Source of the DNA: Basfia succiniciproducens
GTDB lineage: Bacteria > Pseudomonadota > Gammaproteobacteria > Enterobacterales > Pasteurellaceae
Direction: 5' to 3'
DNA length: 64,000 bases
Assembly (NCBI RefSeq): GCF_011455875.1
Contig: NZ_CP015031.1
Coordinates: 186,001-250,000 of the forward strand
The first letter of the stretch is position 1; each line of letters starts with the position of its first letter. The notes beneath the pieces are model-generated. The model saw only the letters and a program-made list of their open reading frames with translations, had not been told where the DNA came from and searched no databases. Shown piece after piece: positions 26,557 to 36,541 of the stretch. A program made the translations under genes and the position numbers.

Positions 26557-27564
26557 TTATTTTTTCTTAGCATATTTTAATGAGTCGATAGCAACGGCTA
26601 AGATGATAATGCTACCTTTAATAATATATTGCCAGTACGGGTTTACGCCGATGTAGGTTAAACCGTAGTTGATAACGGTGAAAATTAACACCCCGGTTAC
26701 TACACCGATGATAGTCCCCACGCCGCCCGCGAATGATACACCGCCTACCACACAGGCTGCGATGGCATCCAATTCGTACATGAAACCTAAGTTATTGGTT
26801 GCAGACCCGATACGGCCGGCTTCCAACATACCGCCGAAAGCATAGAATACGCCGGCTAACATATAGATAACCAATAGGTTGCGTGTTACGTTTACCCCTG
26901 AAACACGCGCCGCTTCCGGGTTACCGCCGATGGCAAAGATATTTTTACCGAAACGGGTTTTGTTCCATAAAATCCACATTAAGATTGTCGCGATAATGGC
27001 GTAAATCGTAATGTATGAAAGTTTAAAGGAACCGAAACGGAAGAATCCTTGCGCGAAAGAAGAAAAGTTTTCGCTGAATCCGGCAATCGGCGAACCGCCT
27101 ACCGCATCATAGTAAAGTGAGTTGAAACCGTACACGATGATCATGGTACCCATGGTGGCGATAAACGGCGTTACATTTAAGATAGCGACCACAAAGCCGT
27201 TGATCAAACCGATTACGGCACCGATTGAGCACACAATCAGTATCACTACGAAAATCGGCATTTCAGGCAGGTTCGGAAATACGCGGTTTAAGTTATCAAT
27301 TGCCTGTAACATGGTGGCGGCCACCACAGCGGCTAAACCTACCTGGCGACCGGCTGATAAGTCGGTACCCTGTACCACCAATAAACCGGCGATACCTAAT
27401 GCAATGATTAGTCGCACTGAAGATTGAGTAAGAATATTACTGAAGTTCATCAGGTTTAAAAATGATGGGTCTTGAGCAATAATTACACCTAATAAAATTA
27501 ATAAGACGAAGTAAATGGCATTTTGTTTGAAGAAATCCCATGTTTTATTTTTTTGTCCAGCCAT
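26557..27564 (-). CDS. mglC: Galactose/methyl galactoside ABC transporter permease
   Basis: 335-residue inner-membrane permease of the ribose/galactose ABC family. Hydrophobic helices run throughout, with ILTQSSVRLIIALGIAGLLVVQGTDLSAGRQVGLAAV near residue 42-78 and the AACVVGGVSFAGGVGTIIGVVTG signature near 268-290. It pairs with MglA, 13 bp upstream, and is the last gene of mglB-mglA-mglC. Confidence 0.97.
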   Translation of the reverse strand: MAGQKNKTWDFFKQNAIYFVLLILLGVIIAQDPSFLNLMNFSNILTQSSVRLIIALGIAGLLVVQGTDLSAGRQVGLAAVVAATMLQAIDNLNRVFPNLPEMPIFVVILIVCSIGAVIGLINGFVVAILNVTPFIATMGTMIIVYGFNSLYYDAVGGSPIAGFSENFSSFAQGFFRFGSFKLSYITIYAIIATILMWILWNKTRFGKNIFAIGGNPEAARVSGVNVTRNLLVIYMLAGVFYAFGGMLEAGRIGSATNNLGFMYELDAIAACVVGGVSFAGGVGTIIGVVTGVLIFTVINYGLTYIGVNPYWQYIIKGSIIILAVAIDSLKYAKKK

Positions 27565-27577
27565 ACTGCAATTCCTT

Positions 27578-29098
27578 CTATAAATATTTAGCAGCTAGTT
27601 GCAAAATTTCTTCTTGCGAAGTTTTTGCTGTTTCAACAATACCGGCAACTTTACCGTTGCTCATTACTAAAATCCGGTCGGTAATCCCTAATAATTCGGG
27701 CATTTCCGAAGAGATCATAATGATACCTTTGTCTTTTTGGGCAAGTTGCATAATAAGTTGATAAATTTCGTATTTCGCGCCCACGTCAATCCCACGGGTC
27801 GGTTCGTCCAGCATCAGAATTTCAGGTTGTGTGAGCAACCAGCGGCCGATAACCACTTTTTGTTGGTTACCGCCGGAAAGCGAGCCGATGGTAGTTTTAT
27901 GGGACGGGGTTTTCACGTTCATTGAATCGATTACCCATTGAGTATCGCTTTTCATTTTCTTGTCACTCAATAAGCCCCATTTGTTCATATAGGATTTCAT
28001 ATTTGAAATCAATGAGTTAAATTCAATACTCAGGTTTGCGTAAATCCCGGTGGAACGGCGTTCTTCGGTTACCAGAGCAAAGCCGTTGTTGATGGCTTCA
28101 AGTGCGGTACGATTTTTCATAATTTTGCCATGAAGTTTTACCGTACCGGATTTACGCTCGCGCACACCGAAAATGGTTTCGACGATATCGGTCCGTTTTG
28201 CCCCCACAAGACCGGCGATCCCCAGAATTTCACCTTTGCGTAATTCAAAATTAATATCCTGAATGGAAGGTTGGTTTAATGCGGTTAAATGTTCCACCTC
28301 AAGAATCACTTCTTTCGGCTCGTTGATTTTTGGCGGGAAGCGTTGCGTTAATTCACGGCCTACCATCATGGCGACAATTTGTTCCATAGTGGAGCCTTTT
28401 ACCGGCACCGTATTAATCCATTTACCGTCGCGCAAAATGGTAATTTCATCGCAAATTTTAAAGATTTCATCCATTTTGTGGGAAATATAAACGATTCCGC
28501 AACCGCGATCTTTTAATTTTTCGATGATTTTAAATAAATGCTCCACTTCTTTTTCGGAAAGAGAAGAAGTAGGTTCATCCATGATTACGATCTTTGCGTT
28601 ATAAGAGAAAGCCTTGGCAATTTCTATCATTTGCATTTGCGAAACGGATAAATTGGCAACTTTTTCTCTCGGATCAATGTCGATATCGAGCTCGTCAAAA
28701 ATGGCTTTGGTATCGTTATACATTTTTGTATGATCCACAAACACGCCTTTTAACGGATAGCGGCCCAACCAAAGATTATCCATTACATTACGCTGACGGA
28801 CGAGATTGAGTTCTTGGTGCACCATGGAAATCCCATTTTCCAGCGCTTCTTTCGACGTTTTGAAATTTACCGGTTTACCAAGAAAAAGAATTTCCCCTTC
28901 ATCTTTGGCATAAATACCAAACAGGCATTTTAATAAAGTAGATTTACCCGCACCGTTTTCTCCCATAAGGGCGTGAACGGAATGGGATTTGACAGTTAAA
29001 TTTGCTTTATCTAGCGCTTTTACACCAGGGAAAGATTTACTCACGTTTGTCATGGTGAGTAGCACTTGATTATCACTTTGCGCTGATTGTGCTGTCAT
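27578..29098 (-). CDS. mglA: Galactose/methyl galactoside ABC transporter ATP-binding protein
   Basis: 506 residues with two ABC modules. Module 1 has Walker [15 protein letters not shown], the signature-like [14 protein letters not shown] and Walker [12 protein letters not shown]. Module 2 has a degenerate Walker A ([12 protein letters not shown]), signature [14 protein letters not shown] and Walker [13 protein letters not shown]. Such asymmetry is normal for sugar ABC ATPases of this type. It energises uptake by MglB/MglC. Confidence 0.97.
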   Translation of the reverse strand: MTAQSAQSDNQVLLTMTNVSKSFPGVKALDKANLTVKSHSVHALMGENGAGKSTLLKCLFGIYAKDEGEILFLGKPVNFKTSKEALENGISMVHQELNLVRQRNVMDNLWLGRYPLKGVFVDHTKMYNDTKAIFDELDIDIDPREKVANLSVSQMQMIEIAKAFSYNAKIVIMDEPTSSLSEKEVEHLFKIIEKLKDRGCGIVYISHKMDEIFKICDEITILRDGKWINTVPVKGSTMEQIVAMMVGRELTQRFPPKINEPKEVILEVEHLTALNQPSIQDINFELRKGEILGIAGLVGAKRTDIVETIFGVRERKSGTVKLHGKIMKNRTALEAINNGFALVTEERRSTGIYANLSIEFNSLISNMKSYMNKWGLLSDKKMKSDTQWVIDSMNVKTPSHKTTIGSLSGGNQQKVVIGRWLLTQPEILMLDEPTRGIDVGAKYEIYQLIMQLAQKDKGIIMISSEMPELLGITDRILVMSNGKVAGIVETAKTSQEEILQLAAKYL

Positions 29099-29128
29099 AA
29101 GTACCTCACTGAATAAGGCTATAAAACA

Positions 29129-29150
29129 GGCATGAGGCGACCCTCATGCC
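29129..29150 (-). promoter_or_regulatory. mglB-mglA intercistronic hairpin
   Basis: GGCATGAGG and CCTCATGCC flank 4 nt, without a strong T-run. Such hairpins usually protect the upstream mRNA, which would favour MglB over MglA/MglC. Confidence 0.65.
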
Positions 29151-29162
29151 CAAACAGAAAAA

Positions 29163-30155
29163 TTATTTTAAGAATTCGGATAAATTATCTTTATCTACGC
29201 CGACGTAAGGGATACGCACAACGCGGTTTTCCGCTTTGTATTGCGTACCTTCGGTGGCGTCTTTACCTTGCGCTAAGTTGTTGGCTAACTGAACGACCGC
29301 TTTGCCTTGGTTTACACCGTCATTTAACACGGTACCCGCAATGTCGCCTTTTTTGATCAGTTGCAGCACTTCAGGTAATGCGTCCACACCGAAGATCGGC
29401 AATTTTTTACCGTGCGCTTTGGTCGCTTCTAAAGCGCCCATTGCCATACCGTCGTTGTTTGAGATAATTACTTCAATATCGTTTGCGCGAGAACTGGATA
29501 ACCAGGCATCGGTTTTATCTTTTGCCATTGCCGCATCCCACATACCGGTATCGATAAAGAGTTGTTCGGTTTCAATGCCGTTGGCATTTAATTGCTCAAT
29601 AACATATTTAGTACGGGCTTCGGCATCCGGGTGACCGGGTTCGCCTTTTAACAATACATATTGAATTTTGCCGTCTTTATTTAAGTCTAATGCAGGGTTG
29701 GCTTTCCATTGTTTGGCAATTAAATCGCCCTGGATTGTGCCGGACTCTTTCGGGTCGGTACCTACATAATAGGCTTTTTCATATTTTGCCAATGCTTTTT
29801 CGCCCGGGTCTTTGTTGAAGAACACAACAGGAATATCATCCGGTTTTGCTTTGCTGATAACTGTCGGCGCGGCGGACGGGTCCACTAAGTTGATGGCAAG
29901 AGCTTTTACGCCTTTTGAAATCAGCACGTCAACTTGGTCATTTTGAATAGATTGCGCATTTTGCGAGTCATTCATTAATAATTGAACGTCTTTTAAGTTG
30001 GTCGCTTCTTTATCAATTTCTTTACGCATTAACGCCATAAAGTTGTCATCATATTTATAGATTGTTACACCGATTTTTGTATCAGCCTGTGCAGTTGAAA
30101 TACCTGCGCCTAAACCTACCGCTAATGCAACTGCGCTTAATACTGTTTTTTTCAT
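29163..30155 (-). CDS. mglB: D-galactose/D-glucose-binding periplasmic protein
   Basis: 330 residues, signal peptide [24 protein letters not shown] then [16 protein letters not shown]. All sugar contacts of E. coli MglB can be aligned: Asp/Phe in YDDNF, Asn in FFNKDPG, His/Asp/Arg in [11 protein letters not shown], Trp in DTGMWD, Asn in SNNDGM, Asp in GVDALPE and Asn in VLNDG. The calcium loop is DLNKDGKIQ. It delivers galactose to MglAC and, in E. coli, to the Trg chemoreceptor. Confidence 0.97.
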   Translation of the reverse strand: MKKTVLSAVALAVGLGAGISTAQADTKIGVTIYKYDDNFMALMRKEIDKEATNLKDVQLLMNDSQNAQSIQNDQVDVLISKGVKALAINLVDPSAAPTVISKAKPDDIPVVFFNKDPGEKALAKYEKAYYVGTDPKESGTIQGDLIAKQWKANPALDLNKDGKIQYVLLKGEPGHPDAEARTKYVIEQLNANGIETEQLFIDTGMWDAAMAKDKTDAWLSSSRANDIEVIISNNDGMAMGALEATKAHGKKLPIFGVDALPEVLQLIKKGDIAGTVLNDGVNQGKAVVQLANNLAQGKDATEGTQYKAENRVVRIPYVGVDKDNLSEFLK

Positions 30156-30235
30156 AATGAAATTCCTCTGTGCTAAAGACTGGAAATAAAATGTGTATTT
30201 AATTACCCACTAAAACGGATATCAATGGATAACGT

Positions 30236-30314
30236 GGTGCTTAAAATACAATGTTTAATAACTTAATACTGTGATCGCTTTCACAATATTGAAAATATGT
30301 GGAAACGATTACAT
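30236..30314 (-). promoter_or_regulatory. mglBAC promoter: CRP site and GalS/GalR operator
   Basis: TGTGATCGCTTTCACA (30270-30285) is a perfect CRP palindrome. GTGGAAACGATTACAT (30299-30314) closely matches the GalR/S operator GTGNAANCGNTTNCAC. A -10-like TATTTT lies at about 30243-30248 on the minus strand, which would place CRP near -41. Confidence 0.75.
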
Positions 30315-30319
30315 AAATT

Positions 30320-31324
30320 TTATGGATTATTACAGTTTTCCGTTGAAAAACGGCGCACGACAGTAGGGTTAAATTGAGCGTGCAAAGGCGTCTCAATCCC
30401 TTCATTGACTAAGCTTAAGGCTAATCTTGCTGCATAATTAGCCATTAAATCAATAGGATAACGAATAGTTGTCAATTTAGGGATTAAATAGCGGGAAATC
30501 GGCATATCATCAAAACCTATTATAGAAAACTGGCGTGGAACATTGATATTGTTTTCATTTAATACGGATAACGCGCCAGCCGCCATACTGTCGTTATAGG
30601 CGACTACGGCGGTTAAATCGGAGTGATAGCTCAATAATTTGATCATTGCTTCTTCGCCGCCCTCAAAATCGGGCGAACTTTGGATAATGGCATCGTCTAT
30701 TTGAGGTAAACGATGATGTTGCAACGCCTGAATATAGCCTTGTCTTCTTTCTTCCTCGTCATTGATGTGATGATTCGAACCGATATAACCGATACGTTTA
30801 TGCCCAAGTCGAATCAGGGTTTCCGTGGCTAAAAAGGTTCCCCGCTGATTATCAAGGCTTACGCAGCGATGTTCATAACCCTGAATGCTGCGGTTGATAA
30901 TAACCATGCCGGGCACCTGCTCAAGATAGTTTGCTAATTCTTCGTCGCTTAAGGCTTTAGAATGTACCACCAGGCAACTGCAACGCTTACGTAGCAAGGT
31001 ATCAATAGCGTTACGTTCTTTCTCGGCATTATGATAACCAATACCGATCAAAATAGTTTTGTTATATGAAGAAGCAACCTGATCAACGGCTTTAACTAAA
31101 ATAGCAAAGAAGGCATCCGTTACGTCCGTTACCACAACGCCGATAGTATCCGTAGTCTGCAGGGCGAGCGCCTGAGCATTGGCGTTAGGCGAATAACCTA
31201 ATTTCTCTACCGCACTTTGCACCGCTTTGCGGGCTTTCTCGCTTGAGGAGGCATTATTTAATACGCGGGAAACGGTGGCGACGGATACGCCCGCCTGTTT
31301 GGCTACGTCACGAATGGTAATCAT
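30320..31324 (-). CDS. galS: LacI-family galactose repressor/isorepressor
   Basis: 334 residues. The N-terminal helix-turn-helix is [35 protein letters not shown]. The periplasmic-binding-like effector domain has [21 protein letters not shown] and [23 protein letters not shown]. It resembles E. coli GalS/GalR about equally, and its position next to mgl and divergent from galT fits GalS. GalR/S-type operators lie at both ends of the gene, so it probably represses mgl and galTKM and itself until galactose binds. Confidence 0.9.
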   Translation of the reverse strand: MITIRDVAKQAGVSVATVSRVLNNASSSEKARKAVQSAVEKLGYSPNANAQALALQTTDTIGVVVTDVTDAFFAILVKAVDQVASSYNKTILIGIGYHNAEKERNAIDTLLRKRCSCLVVHSKALSDEELANYLEQVPGMVIINRSIQGYEHRCVSLDNQRGTFLATETLIRLGHKRIGYIGSNHHINDEEERRQGYIQALQHHRLPQIDDAIIQSSPDFEGGEEAMIKLLSYHSDLTAVVAYNDSMAAGALSVLNENNINVPRQFSIIGFDDMPISRYLIPKLTTIRYPIDLMANYAARLALSLVNEGIETPLHAQFNPTVVRRFSTENCNNP

Positions 31325-31397
31325 ATTTTCTCCTTGCCGTAATAATGAAGAAATTCTAAGGATTATGGTTTTCTATCATATAGAAAAATTGTCATTA

Positions 31398-31413
31398 TTG
31401 AAAACGGTTACTT
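31398..31413 (-). promoter_or_regulatory. GalR/S-like operator near galS
   Basis: TTGAAAACGGTTACTT is a partial match to GTGNAANCGNTTNCAC, about 75 bp upstream of the galS ATG. Autoregulation is an inference. Confidence 0.5.
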
Positions 31414-31473
31414 TTAAAATTTGTATATATTTTACAAAAATAATTGCCTTTATATCAGATTAAATTGGATAAA

Positions 31474-31544
31474 TGTGATCTTGCTCACAGTTTATTTATT
31501 TAATTGTGCTATCTTTATTCGCAATAAAATGTAACCGTTTTCAA
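31474..31544 (+). promoter_or_regulatory. galTKM promoter: CRP site and GalR/S operator
   Basis: TGTGATCTTGCTCACA (31474-31489) is a perfect CRP palindrome. TATCTT (31510-31515) could be the -10, putting CRP close to -41. ATGTAACCGTTTTCAA (31529-31544) is a GalR/S operator just inside the transcript. Confidence 0.75.
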
Positions 31545-31564
31545 TATAATCAGGAGGCCTGCAC

Positions 31565-32614
31565 ATGAGCATTTCTTTTGACCCGACAGAACACCCGCAC
31601 CGTCGTTATAATCCTTTGACCGATCAATGGGTCTTAGTTTCCCCGCACCGGGCAAAACGCCCTTGGCAAGGTCAGCAGGAAAAAGTTGCCGAGGAAGAAA
31701 AACCAAGCCATGACCCGAATTGTTATCTTTGTCCGCGTAATGCGCGAATTACGGGCGAGCTTAATCCCGATTATAAAAAACCTTATGTATTCCGAAATGA
31801 TTTTTCGGCTTTATTGCCTGAAACGCCGGCGCCGGAACAAACAGCGGATCCGCTATTTCAAAGCAGCCGGGCTCAGGGGGAAAGCCGTGTGATTTGTTTT
31901 TCGCCGGATCATAGCAAAACTTTGCCTTTATTGACTGTAGAAGAAATCACAGAAGTCGTCAAAGTGTGGCGGGAACAGCTCCGGGAATTAGGGCAAAAAT
32001 ACCAATGGGTTCAGATTTTTGAGAATAAAGGTGCGGCAATGGGTTGTTCAAACCCGCATCCTCACGGTCAGATTTGGGCGAATAGCTTTCTGCCTAACGA
32101 AGTGGCGAGAGCCGATCTGAATCAAAAGAAATATTTTGAAAAACAAGGTTCCGTCCTGCTTTTAGACTATGCAAAACGAGAATTGGAACGCAAAGAACGT
32201 ATTGTGGTGGAAACCGAACATTGGCTTGCGGTTGTGCCTTATTGGGCGGTTTGGCCTTTTGAAACCTTATTAATGCCGAAGAAAGCGCATATCAAACGCT
32301 TGACGGACTTAACGGAAGAACAAAGCCGGGATCTCGCTCTTGCCCTGAAAAAACTGACAACAAAATACGACAATTTGTTTGAAATTTCTTTCCCTTATTC
32401 TATGGGTTTCCACGCCGCGCCATTTAACGGCGAAGAAAACGAACATTGGCAGCTTCACGCCCATTTTTATCCGCCGTTATTACGTTCCGCAACAGTACGG
32501 AAATTTATGGTGGGCTATGAAATGCTCGGCGAAAGCCAACGAGATCTCACCGCCGAACAAGCTGCGGCGAGATTACGGGATTTAAGCGAAGTGCATTATA
32601 AAATGCGTAAATAA
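31565..32614 (+). CDS. galT: Galactose-1-phosphate uridylyltransferase
   Basis: Leloir enzyme that exchanges UMP between UDP-glucose and galactose-1-phosphate. 349 residues. Catalytic HPH is in [12 protein letters not shown] (about 163-170); zinc ligands lie in CYLCPRN and the [14 protein letters not shown] segment. CAGGAGG precedes the ATG. It is the first gene of galT-galK-galM, divergent from galS. Confidence 0.98.
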   Translation: MSISFDPTEHPHRRYNPLTDQWVLVSPHRAKRPWQGQQEKVAEEEKPSHDPNCYLCPRNARITGELNPDYKKPYVFRNDFSALLPETPAPEQTADPLFQSSRAQGESRVICFSPDHSKTLPLLTVEEITEVVKVWREQLRELGQKYQWVQIFENKGAAMGCSNPHPHGQIWANSFLPNEVARADLNQKKYFEKQGSVLLLDYAKRELERKERIVVETEHWLAVVPYWAVWPFETLLMPKKAHIKRLTDLTEEQSRDLALALKKLTTKYDNLFEISFPYSMGFHAAPFNGEENEHWQLHAHFYPPLLRSATVRKFMVGYEMLGESQRDLTAEQAAARLRDLSEVHYKMRK

Positions 32615-32629
32615 TTCAATTATTAGTGA

Positions 32630-32697
32630 GGGCGTATCGCATACGCCCTTGACAAATAAAAACAAGTTTATTCGGGGCGTATGCGATGCCCCTACGG
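32630..32697. repeat. Two GTAG-type palindromes between galT and galK
   Basis: GGGCGTATCGCATACGCCC (32630-32648) and GGGGCGTATGCGATGCCCC (32674-32692). Read on the minus strand the second begins GTAGGGGC. They look like REP units of a family different in stem from the RAYT-linked one. Confidence 0.6.
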
Positions 32698-32717
32698 TAA
32701 TTTGAAAGGATTGAAGT

Positions 32718-33875
32718 ATGCAACCTAAAGACCTGGCTAAAAAATTATTTTCCGAAAAATTCAACCGCACTTCAGAGTTGAATGTGTACGCACCGGGGCG
32801 TGTAAATATTATCGGCGAACATACGGATTACAACGACGGTTTTGTTATGCCTTGCGCAATTAATTACGGCACGGCGGTGAGCGGAGCGAAGCGCGACGAT
32901 CATACATTTTGTGTTTATGCGGCGGATTTAGATCAATTTGACTGCTTCCGTTTAGACCGACCTATTGAACAGAATCCAAGCGAAAAATGGACGGGTTATG
33001 TACGCGGCGTGGTGAAATTTATTCAGGAATGTTGTCCCGAATTTACCCAAGGCGCGGATCTGGTAATTAGCGGTAACGTGCCGCTTTCATCCGGGTTGAG
33101 TTCGTCCGCCTCTTTAGAAGTCGCCGTCGGCAAATTTTGCCAACAATTAGGCGAACTTCCGCTTTCCAATACGGATATCGCATTAATCGGACAAAAGGCC
33201 GAAAATAAATTTGTCGGCGCCAACTGCGGTAACATGGATCAATTGATTTCAGCGCTTGGTCAACAGGATCATTTATTGATGATCGACTGCCGTTCCCTCG
33301 AAACTAAAGCAACGCCGGTACCGCATAATATTGCGGTAATGATTGTTAATTCTCATGTGAAACACGATTTGGTTACCGGCGAATACAATACCCGTCGCCA
33401 ACAATGCGAAGCCGCCGCCAAATTCTTTGGCGTAAAAGCGTTGCGGGACGTGTCGATTCAACAGTTTAAAGAAAAGGAAGCGGAATTGACCGCCCTTGAC
33501 GGTGAAGCGGCAAAACGCGCCCGCCATGTAGTCACTGAAAACCAACGGGTGTTAGATGCGGTGGATGCATTAAATCAGGGCGATATTTCGCGTCTTGGCG
33601 AATTAATGGGGCAATCTCATGATTCAATGCGGGACGATTTTGAAATCACTACGCCGGAAATTGATTATTTAGTGGAACTTGCCCAACAGGTAATCGGCAA
33701 ATCCGGCGGCGCACGCATGACAGGCGGTGGTTTTGGCGGCTGTATTGTGGCGGTTGCGCCGGTAGAAAAAGTGGAGGAAGTGCGTAAAATTATCGCCGAT
33801 AACTATCAAAAACGCACAGGCATTAAAGAAGATTTCTATGTTTGCACCGCCTCTCAAGGAGTGCATTTATGCTAA
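32718..33875 (+). CDS. galK: Galactokinase
   Basis: Phosphorylates galactose at C1. 385 residues of the GHMP kinase fold: [21 protein letters not shown] (galactokinase signature, about 26-46), [18 protein letters not shown] (ATP loop, about 119-136) and [16 protein letters not shown] near the end. Last four codons overlap galM. Confidence 0.98.
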   Translation: MQPKDLAKKLFSEKFNRTSELNVYAPGRVNIIGEHTDYNDGFVMPCAINYGTAVSGAKRDDHTFCVYAADLDQFDCFRLDRPIEQNPSEKWTGYVRGVVKFIQECCPEFTQGADLVISGNVPLSSGLSSSASLEVAVGKFCQQLGELPLSNTDIALIGQKAENKFVGANCGNMDQLISALGQQDHLLMIDCRSLETKATPVPHNIAVMIVNSHVKHDLVTGEYNTRRQQCEAAAKFFGVKALRDVSIQQFKEKEAELTALDGEAAKRARHVVTENQRVLDAVDALNQGDISRLGELMGQSHDSMRDDFEITTPEIDYLVELAQQVIGKSGGARMTGGGFGGCIVAVAPVEKVEEVRKIIADNYQKRTGIKEDFYVCTASQGVHLC

Positions 33876-34900
33876 AAACTTTGCAAAAAACGACCGCACT
33901 TGCACCGGATAATCAGCCTTTTCAAATAGTGACATTAAGCAATAAAAACGGAATGAAGGTGCAGTTTATGGATTGGGGCGCCACTTGGATTTCTTGCCAA
34001 GTACCGGTAAACGGCGAATTACGGGAAGTTTTGTTAGGCTGCAGGGCGGAAGATTATTTGCAACAAAGCGCTTTTTTGGGTGCGACGGTAGGGCGTTATG
34101 CAAACCGCATTGCCAATGCGCGTTTCGAACTAAACGGGCAAACTTTCCCGTTGACGGCAAATCAGGGCGTGCATCAATTACACGGTGGTGACGGTTTTGA
34201 TAAACGCCGTTGGAAAATCGAAAAGTGCGGTGAAAATTTTGTGACTTTTTGTTTAAATTCGGTTGACGGCGATCAAGGCTTCCCCGGTAACGTTGAGGTG
34301 GTGCTGAATTACGAATTAAGCGAAGATAATGCGCTTACCGTCAGATTCCATGCGACTCCAGATAAAGATACGCCGCTCAATTTAACCAACCATGCGTATT
34401 TTAATTTAAATAATGCGATCCGGGGTTGTGATGTGCGCGGGCATTCTTTGCAGCTTAATGCGGATTATTTTTTACCCGTAGACACTGACGGTATTCCCAA
34501 TGCGCCGTTAAAATCAGTGGAAGCCACCAGTTTTGATTTTTTGGAGGAAAAACCAATCGGGTTGGATTTCTTGCAGGAAGAACAGCAATTAACCAAAGGT
34601 TATGATCATGCTTTTCTGCTAAATAGCAATGCGGAAAAAACTTGCGCAATTCTGACTGCACTTGATCGTTCTCTCAGCCTTCAGGTTTTCACTTCACAGC
34701 CCGCATTACAGGTTTACACCGGTAACTATCTCGCCGGCGTACCGACCCGACTCGGCAGCAGTTATGCGGATTATGCCGGCATCGCGTTAGAAACCCAAGC
34801 TCTGCCCGACACCCCGAACCATCCCGAGTGGCAACAATACGGCGGCATAACGAAAGCCGGCGAAACCTACCGACATTGGACGACGTTTCGGTTTATTTAA
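33869..34900 (+). CDS. galM: Galactose mutarotase (aldose 1-epimerase)
   Basis: Interconverts alpha and beta galactose so that GalK gets its anomer. About 343 residues from the ATG at 33869, chosen because CAAGGAG lies before it and it overlaps the galK stop (coupled translation). Catalytic His and Glu are in [11 protein letters not shown] and [25 protein letters not shown] is also typical. An uptake signal lies in its first codons. Confidence 0.95.
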   Translation: MLKTLQKTTALAPDNQPFQIVTLSNKNGMKVQFMDWGATWISCQVPVNGELREVLLGCRAEDYLQQSAFLGATVGRYANRIANARFELNGQTFPLTANQGVHQLHGGDGFDKRRWKIEKCGENFVTFCLNSVDGDQGFPGNVEVVLNYELSEDNALTVRFHATPDKDTPLNLTNHAYFNLNNAIRGCDVRGHSLQLNADYFLPVDTDGIPNAPLKSVEATSFDFLEEKPIGLDFLQEEQQLTKGYDHAFLLNSNAEKTCAILTALDRSLSLQVFTSQPALQVYTGNYLAGVPTRLGSSYADYAGIALETQALPDTPNHPEWQQYGGITKAGETYRHWTTFRFI

Positions 34901-34902
34901 AT

Positions 34903-35001
34903 AAGATACCTTACGGTGGTATTTATGCTATTGAACCGGAAGCTTATTTGATTGATGAAGTGGTAATGAAACTAATTGATTTAATTGATCCGCAACTTTA
35001 A
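34903..35001 (+). pseudogene. Possible decayed C-terminal gene fragment
   Basis: An open frame without a start reads KIPYGGIYAIEPEAYLID followed by EVVMKLIDLIDPQL and a stop. The composition looks protein-like, but I cannot assign it. It follows galM directly in another frame and is followed by a terminator. Confidence 0.3.
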
Positions 35002-35022
35002 ACAGATCTTAAACTATTTATC

Positions 35023-35050
35023 AAAAAAGCTTACTTCGGTAAGCTTTTTG
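35023..35050 (+). terminator. Terminator, first copy
   Basis: AAGCTTACTTCGGTAAGCTT followed by TTT. The same hairpin is repeated at 35189-35210. Confidence 0.8.
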
Positions 35051-35191
35051 GTTATTGACAAAGTCCTCCGTAGGGGCGGAATTTATTTCCGCCTTTTATA
35101 ATAACACTGATAATTCAATATGTTATGGACAGGCATAAAGTCTGTTCCTACAAATTTTTAATAAATCTTTAGGTTTGTCATCAGTCTGAAG
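35051..35191. repeat. ~140-bp intergenic repeat, copy 1
   Basis: It shares most of its length with 36284-36422, on the other side of corC. Its core is the palindrome GTAGGGGCGGAA...TTCCGCC (35070-35093). The remainder includes AATATGTTATGGACA and a TTTAGGTTTGTCA stretch. A second terminator copy follows at 35189-35210. Confidence 0.75.
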
Positions 35192-35352
35192 CTTACTTCG
35201 GTAAGCTTTTTGGTTTTGTTATTTTACATTGCTAATTAGTATTGTCATTGCGTTTACAATTCCCCGGCGGAATAATTTTTTCCGCCCTAGCTATCCCCGG
35301 TAAAATATGGTATTTTTTATCCGTCAATCCGACAGAAACTTATTTACCCTCT

Positions 35353-36252
35353 ATGAACGAAGAACACTCGACTAAGACAACCCAAGATACCATTCAAAAG
35401 AAAAACTTTTTCCAATCTCTGTTTGATCGTTTTTTTCAAGGCGAGCTTAAAAATCGGGACGAGTTAGTGGAAGTGATCCGTGATTCGGAACAAAACGAAC
35501 TTATCGATCAAGATACCCGTGAAATGATTGAAGGCGTGATGGAGATCGCCGAATTGCGGGTTCGGGATATTATGATTCCTCGCGCACAAATCGTTTTTAT
35601 CCAGACTGATCAGGATCTTGAGAGCTGCCTTGATACTATTATCAGCTCGGCGCATTCCCGCTTTCCGGTGGTAGGTAACGAGAAAGATAACGTTGCCGGC
35701 ATTTTACATGCCAAGGATTTACTTAAATTTTTGCGTACCGATGCGGAAGAATTCCAGCTTGAAAGCCTGTTGCGTCCGGTGGTTATCGTGCCTGAGAGTA
35801 AACGGGTGGATCGCATGTTGAAAGAATTTCGTTCCGAACGTTTTCATATGGCGATTGTTGTAGACGAATTCGGTGCGGTTTCCGGCTTGGTAACCATTGA
35901 AGATATTTTAGAACAGATTGTCGGTGACATTGAAGATGAATTTGACGAAGAAGATATAGCGGATATTCGTCAACTTTCCCGCCACACCTATGCGGTGCGG
36001 GCGTTAACCGATATTGATGATTTTAATCAACAGTTCGGCACGCATTTTGAAGATGAGGAAGTGGATACCATCGGCGGAGTGATAATGCAGGCGTTCGGTT
36101 ATTTACCGAAACGCGGCGAGGAAATTACTTTGGAAAACATTCATTTCAAAGTAACCTCGGCAGACAGCCGGCGCATTATTCAGTTGCGCGTAACGGTTAC
36201 CGATGAACAGTTGGCGGAAATTGAAAAATCTGCGGAAGAGAAAGAAGAATAA
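35353..36252 (+). CDS. corC: CorC/YbeX-family CBS-domain protein
   Basis: About 299 residues from ATG 35353 ([11 protein letters not shown]); the upstream extension from 35242 does not look like the family. Two CBS domains (about 65-190) start at [14 protein letters not shown] and end near [28 protein letters not shown] CorC_HlyC domain follows (about 205-285). It is cytoplasmic and linked to Mg/Co efflux and, in E. coli, to ribosome-heat tolerance. It precedes lnt, as ybeX does in E. coli. Confidence 0.92.
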   Translation: MNEEHSTKTTQDTIQKKNFFQSLFDRFFQGELKNRDELVEVIRDSEQNELIDQDTREMIEGVMEIAELRVRDIMIPRAQIVFIQTDQDLESCLDTIISSAHSRFPVVGNEKDNVAGILHAKDLLKFLRTDAEEFQLESLLRPVVIVPESKRVDRMLKEFRSERFHMAIVVDEFGAVSGLVTIEDILEQIVGDIEDEFDEEDIADIRQLSRHTYAVRALTDIDDFNQQFGTHFEDEEVDTIGGVIMQAFGYLPKRGEEITLENIHFKVTSADSRRIIQLRVTVTDEQLAEIEKSAEEKEE

Positions 36253-36283
36253 TATTCGCAAGGCGGTTTAAAAACCGTCTTCA

Positions 36284-36422
36284 GGTTATTAACAAAGTCT
36301 TTCGTAGGGGCGGAATTTATTTCCGCCCTTTATAATAACTGATAATTCAATATGTTATGGACAAACATAAAGTCTGTCCATACAAATGTTTAATAAATCT
36401 TTAGGTTTGTCAGCAGTCTGAA
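36284..36422. repeat. ~140-bp intergenic repeat, copy 2
   Basis: Second copy of the repeat at 35051-35191, with GTAGGGGCGGAA...TTCCGCCC at 36304-36328. The two copies bracket corC in the same orientation, so recombination between them would remove corC. Confidence 0.75.
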
Positions 36423-36541
36423 GGCTGTTTAAACAGCCTTTTTGCTTTTTTACTGAACTCTCATGCTAAAGTAGCTCTAAAGGGGCCATGTATACTTGCC
36501 TTGCGTAAATAAATGAACAAAAAATAGAAGAACAAATATCA

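Noticed and set aside
27578-29098. Degenerate Walker A in the second half of MglA as a sign of inactivation
   Set aside because: This asymmetry is normal in sugar ABC ATPases of the MglA/RbsA type.
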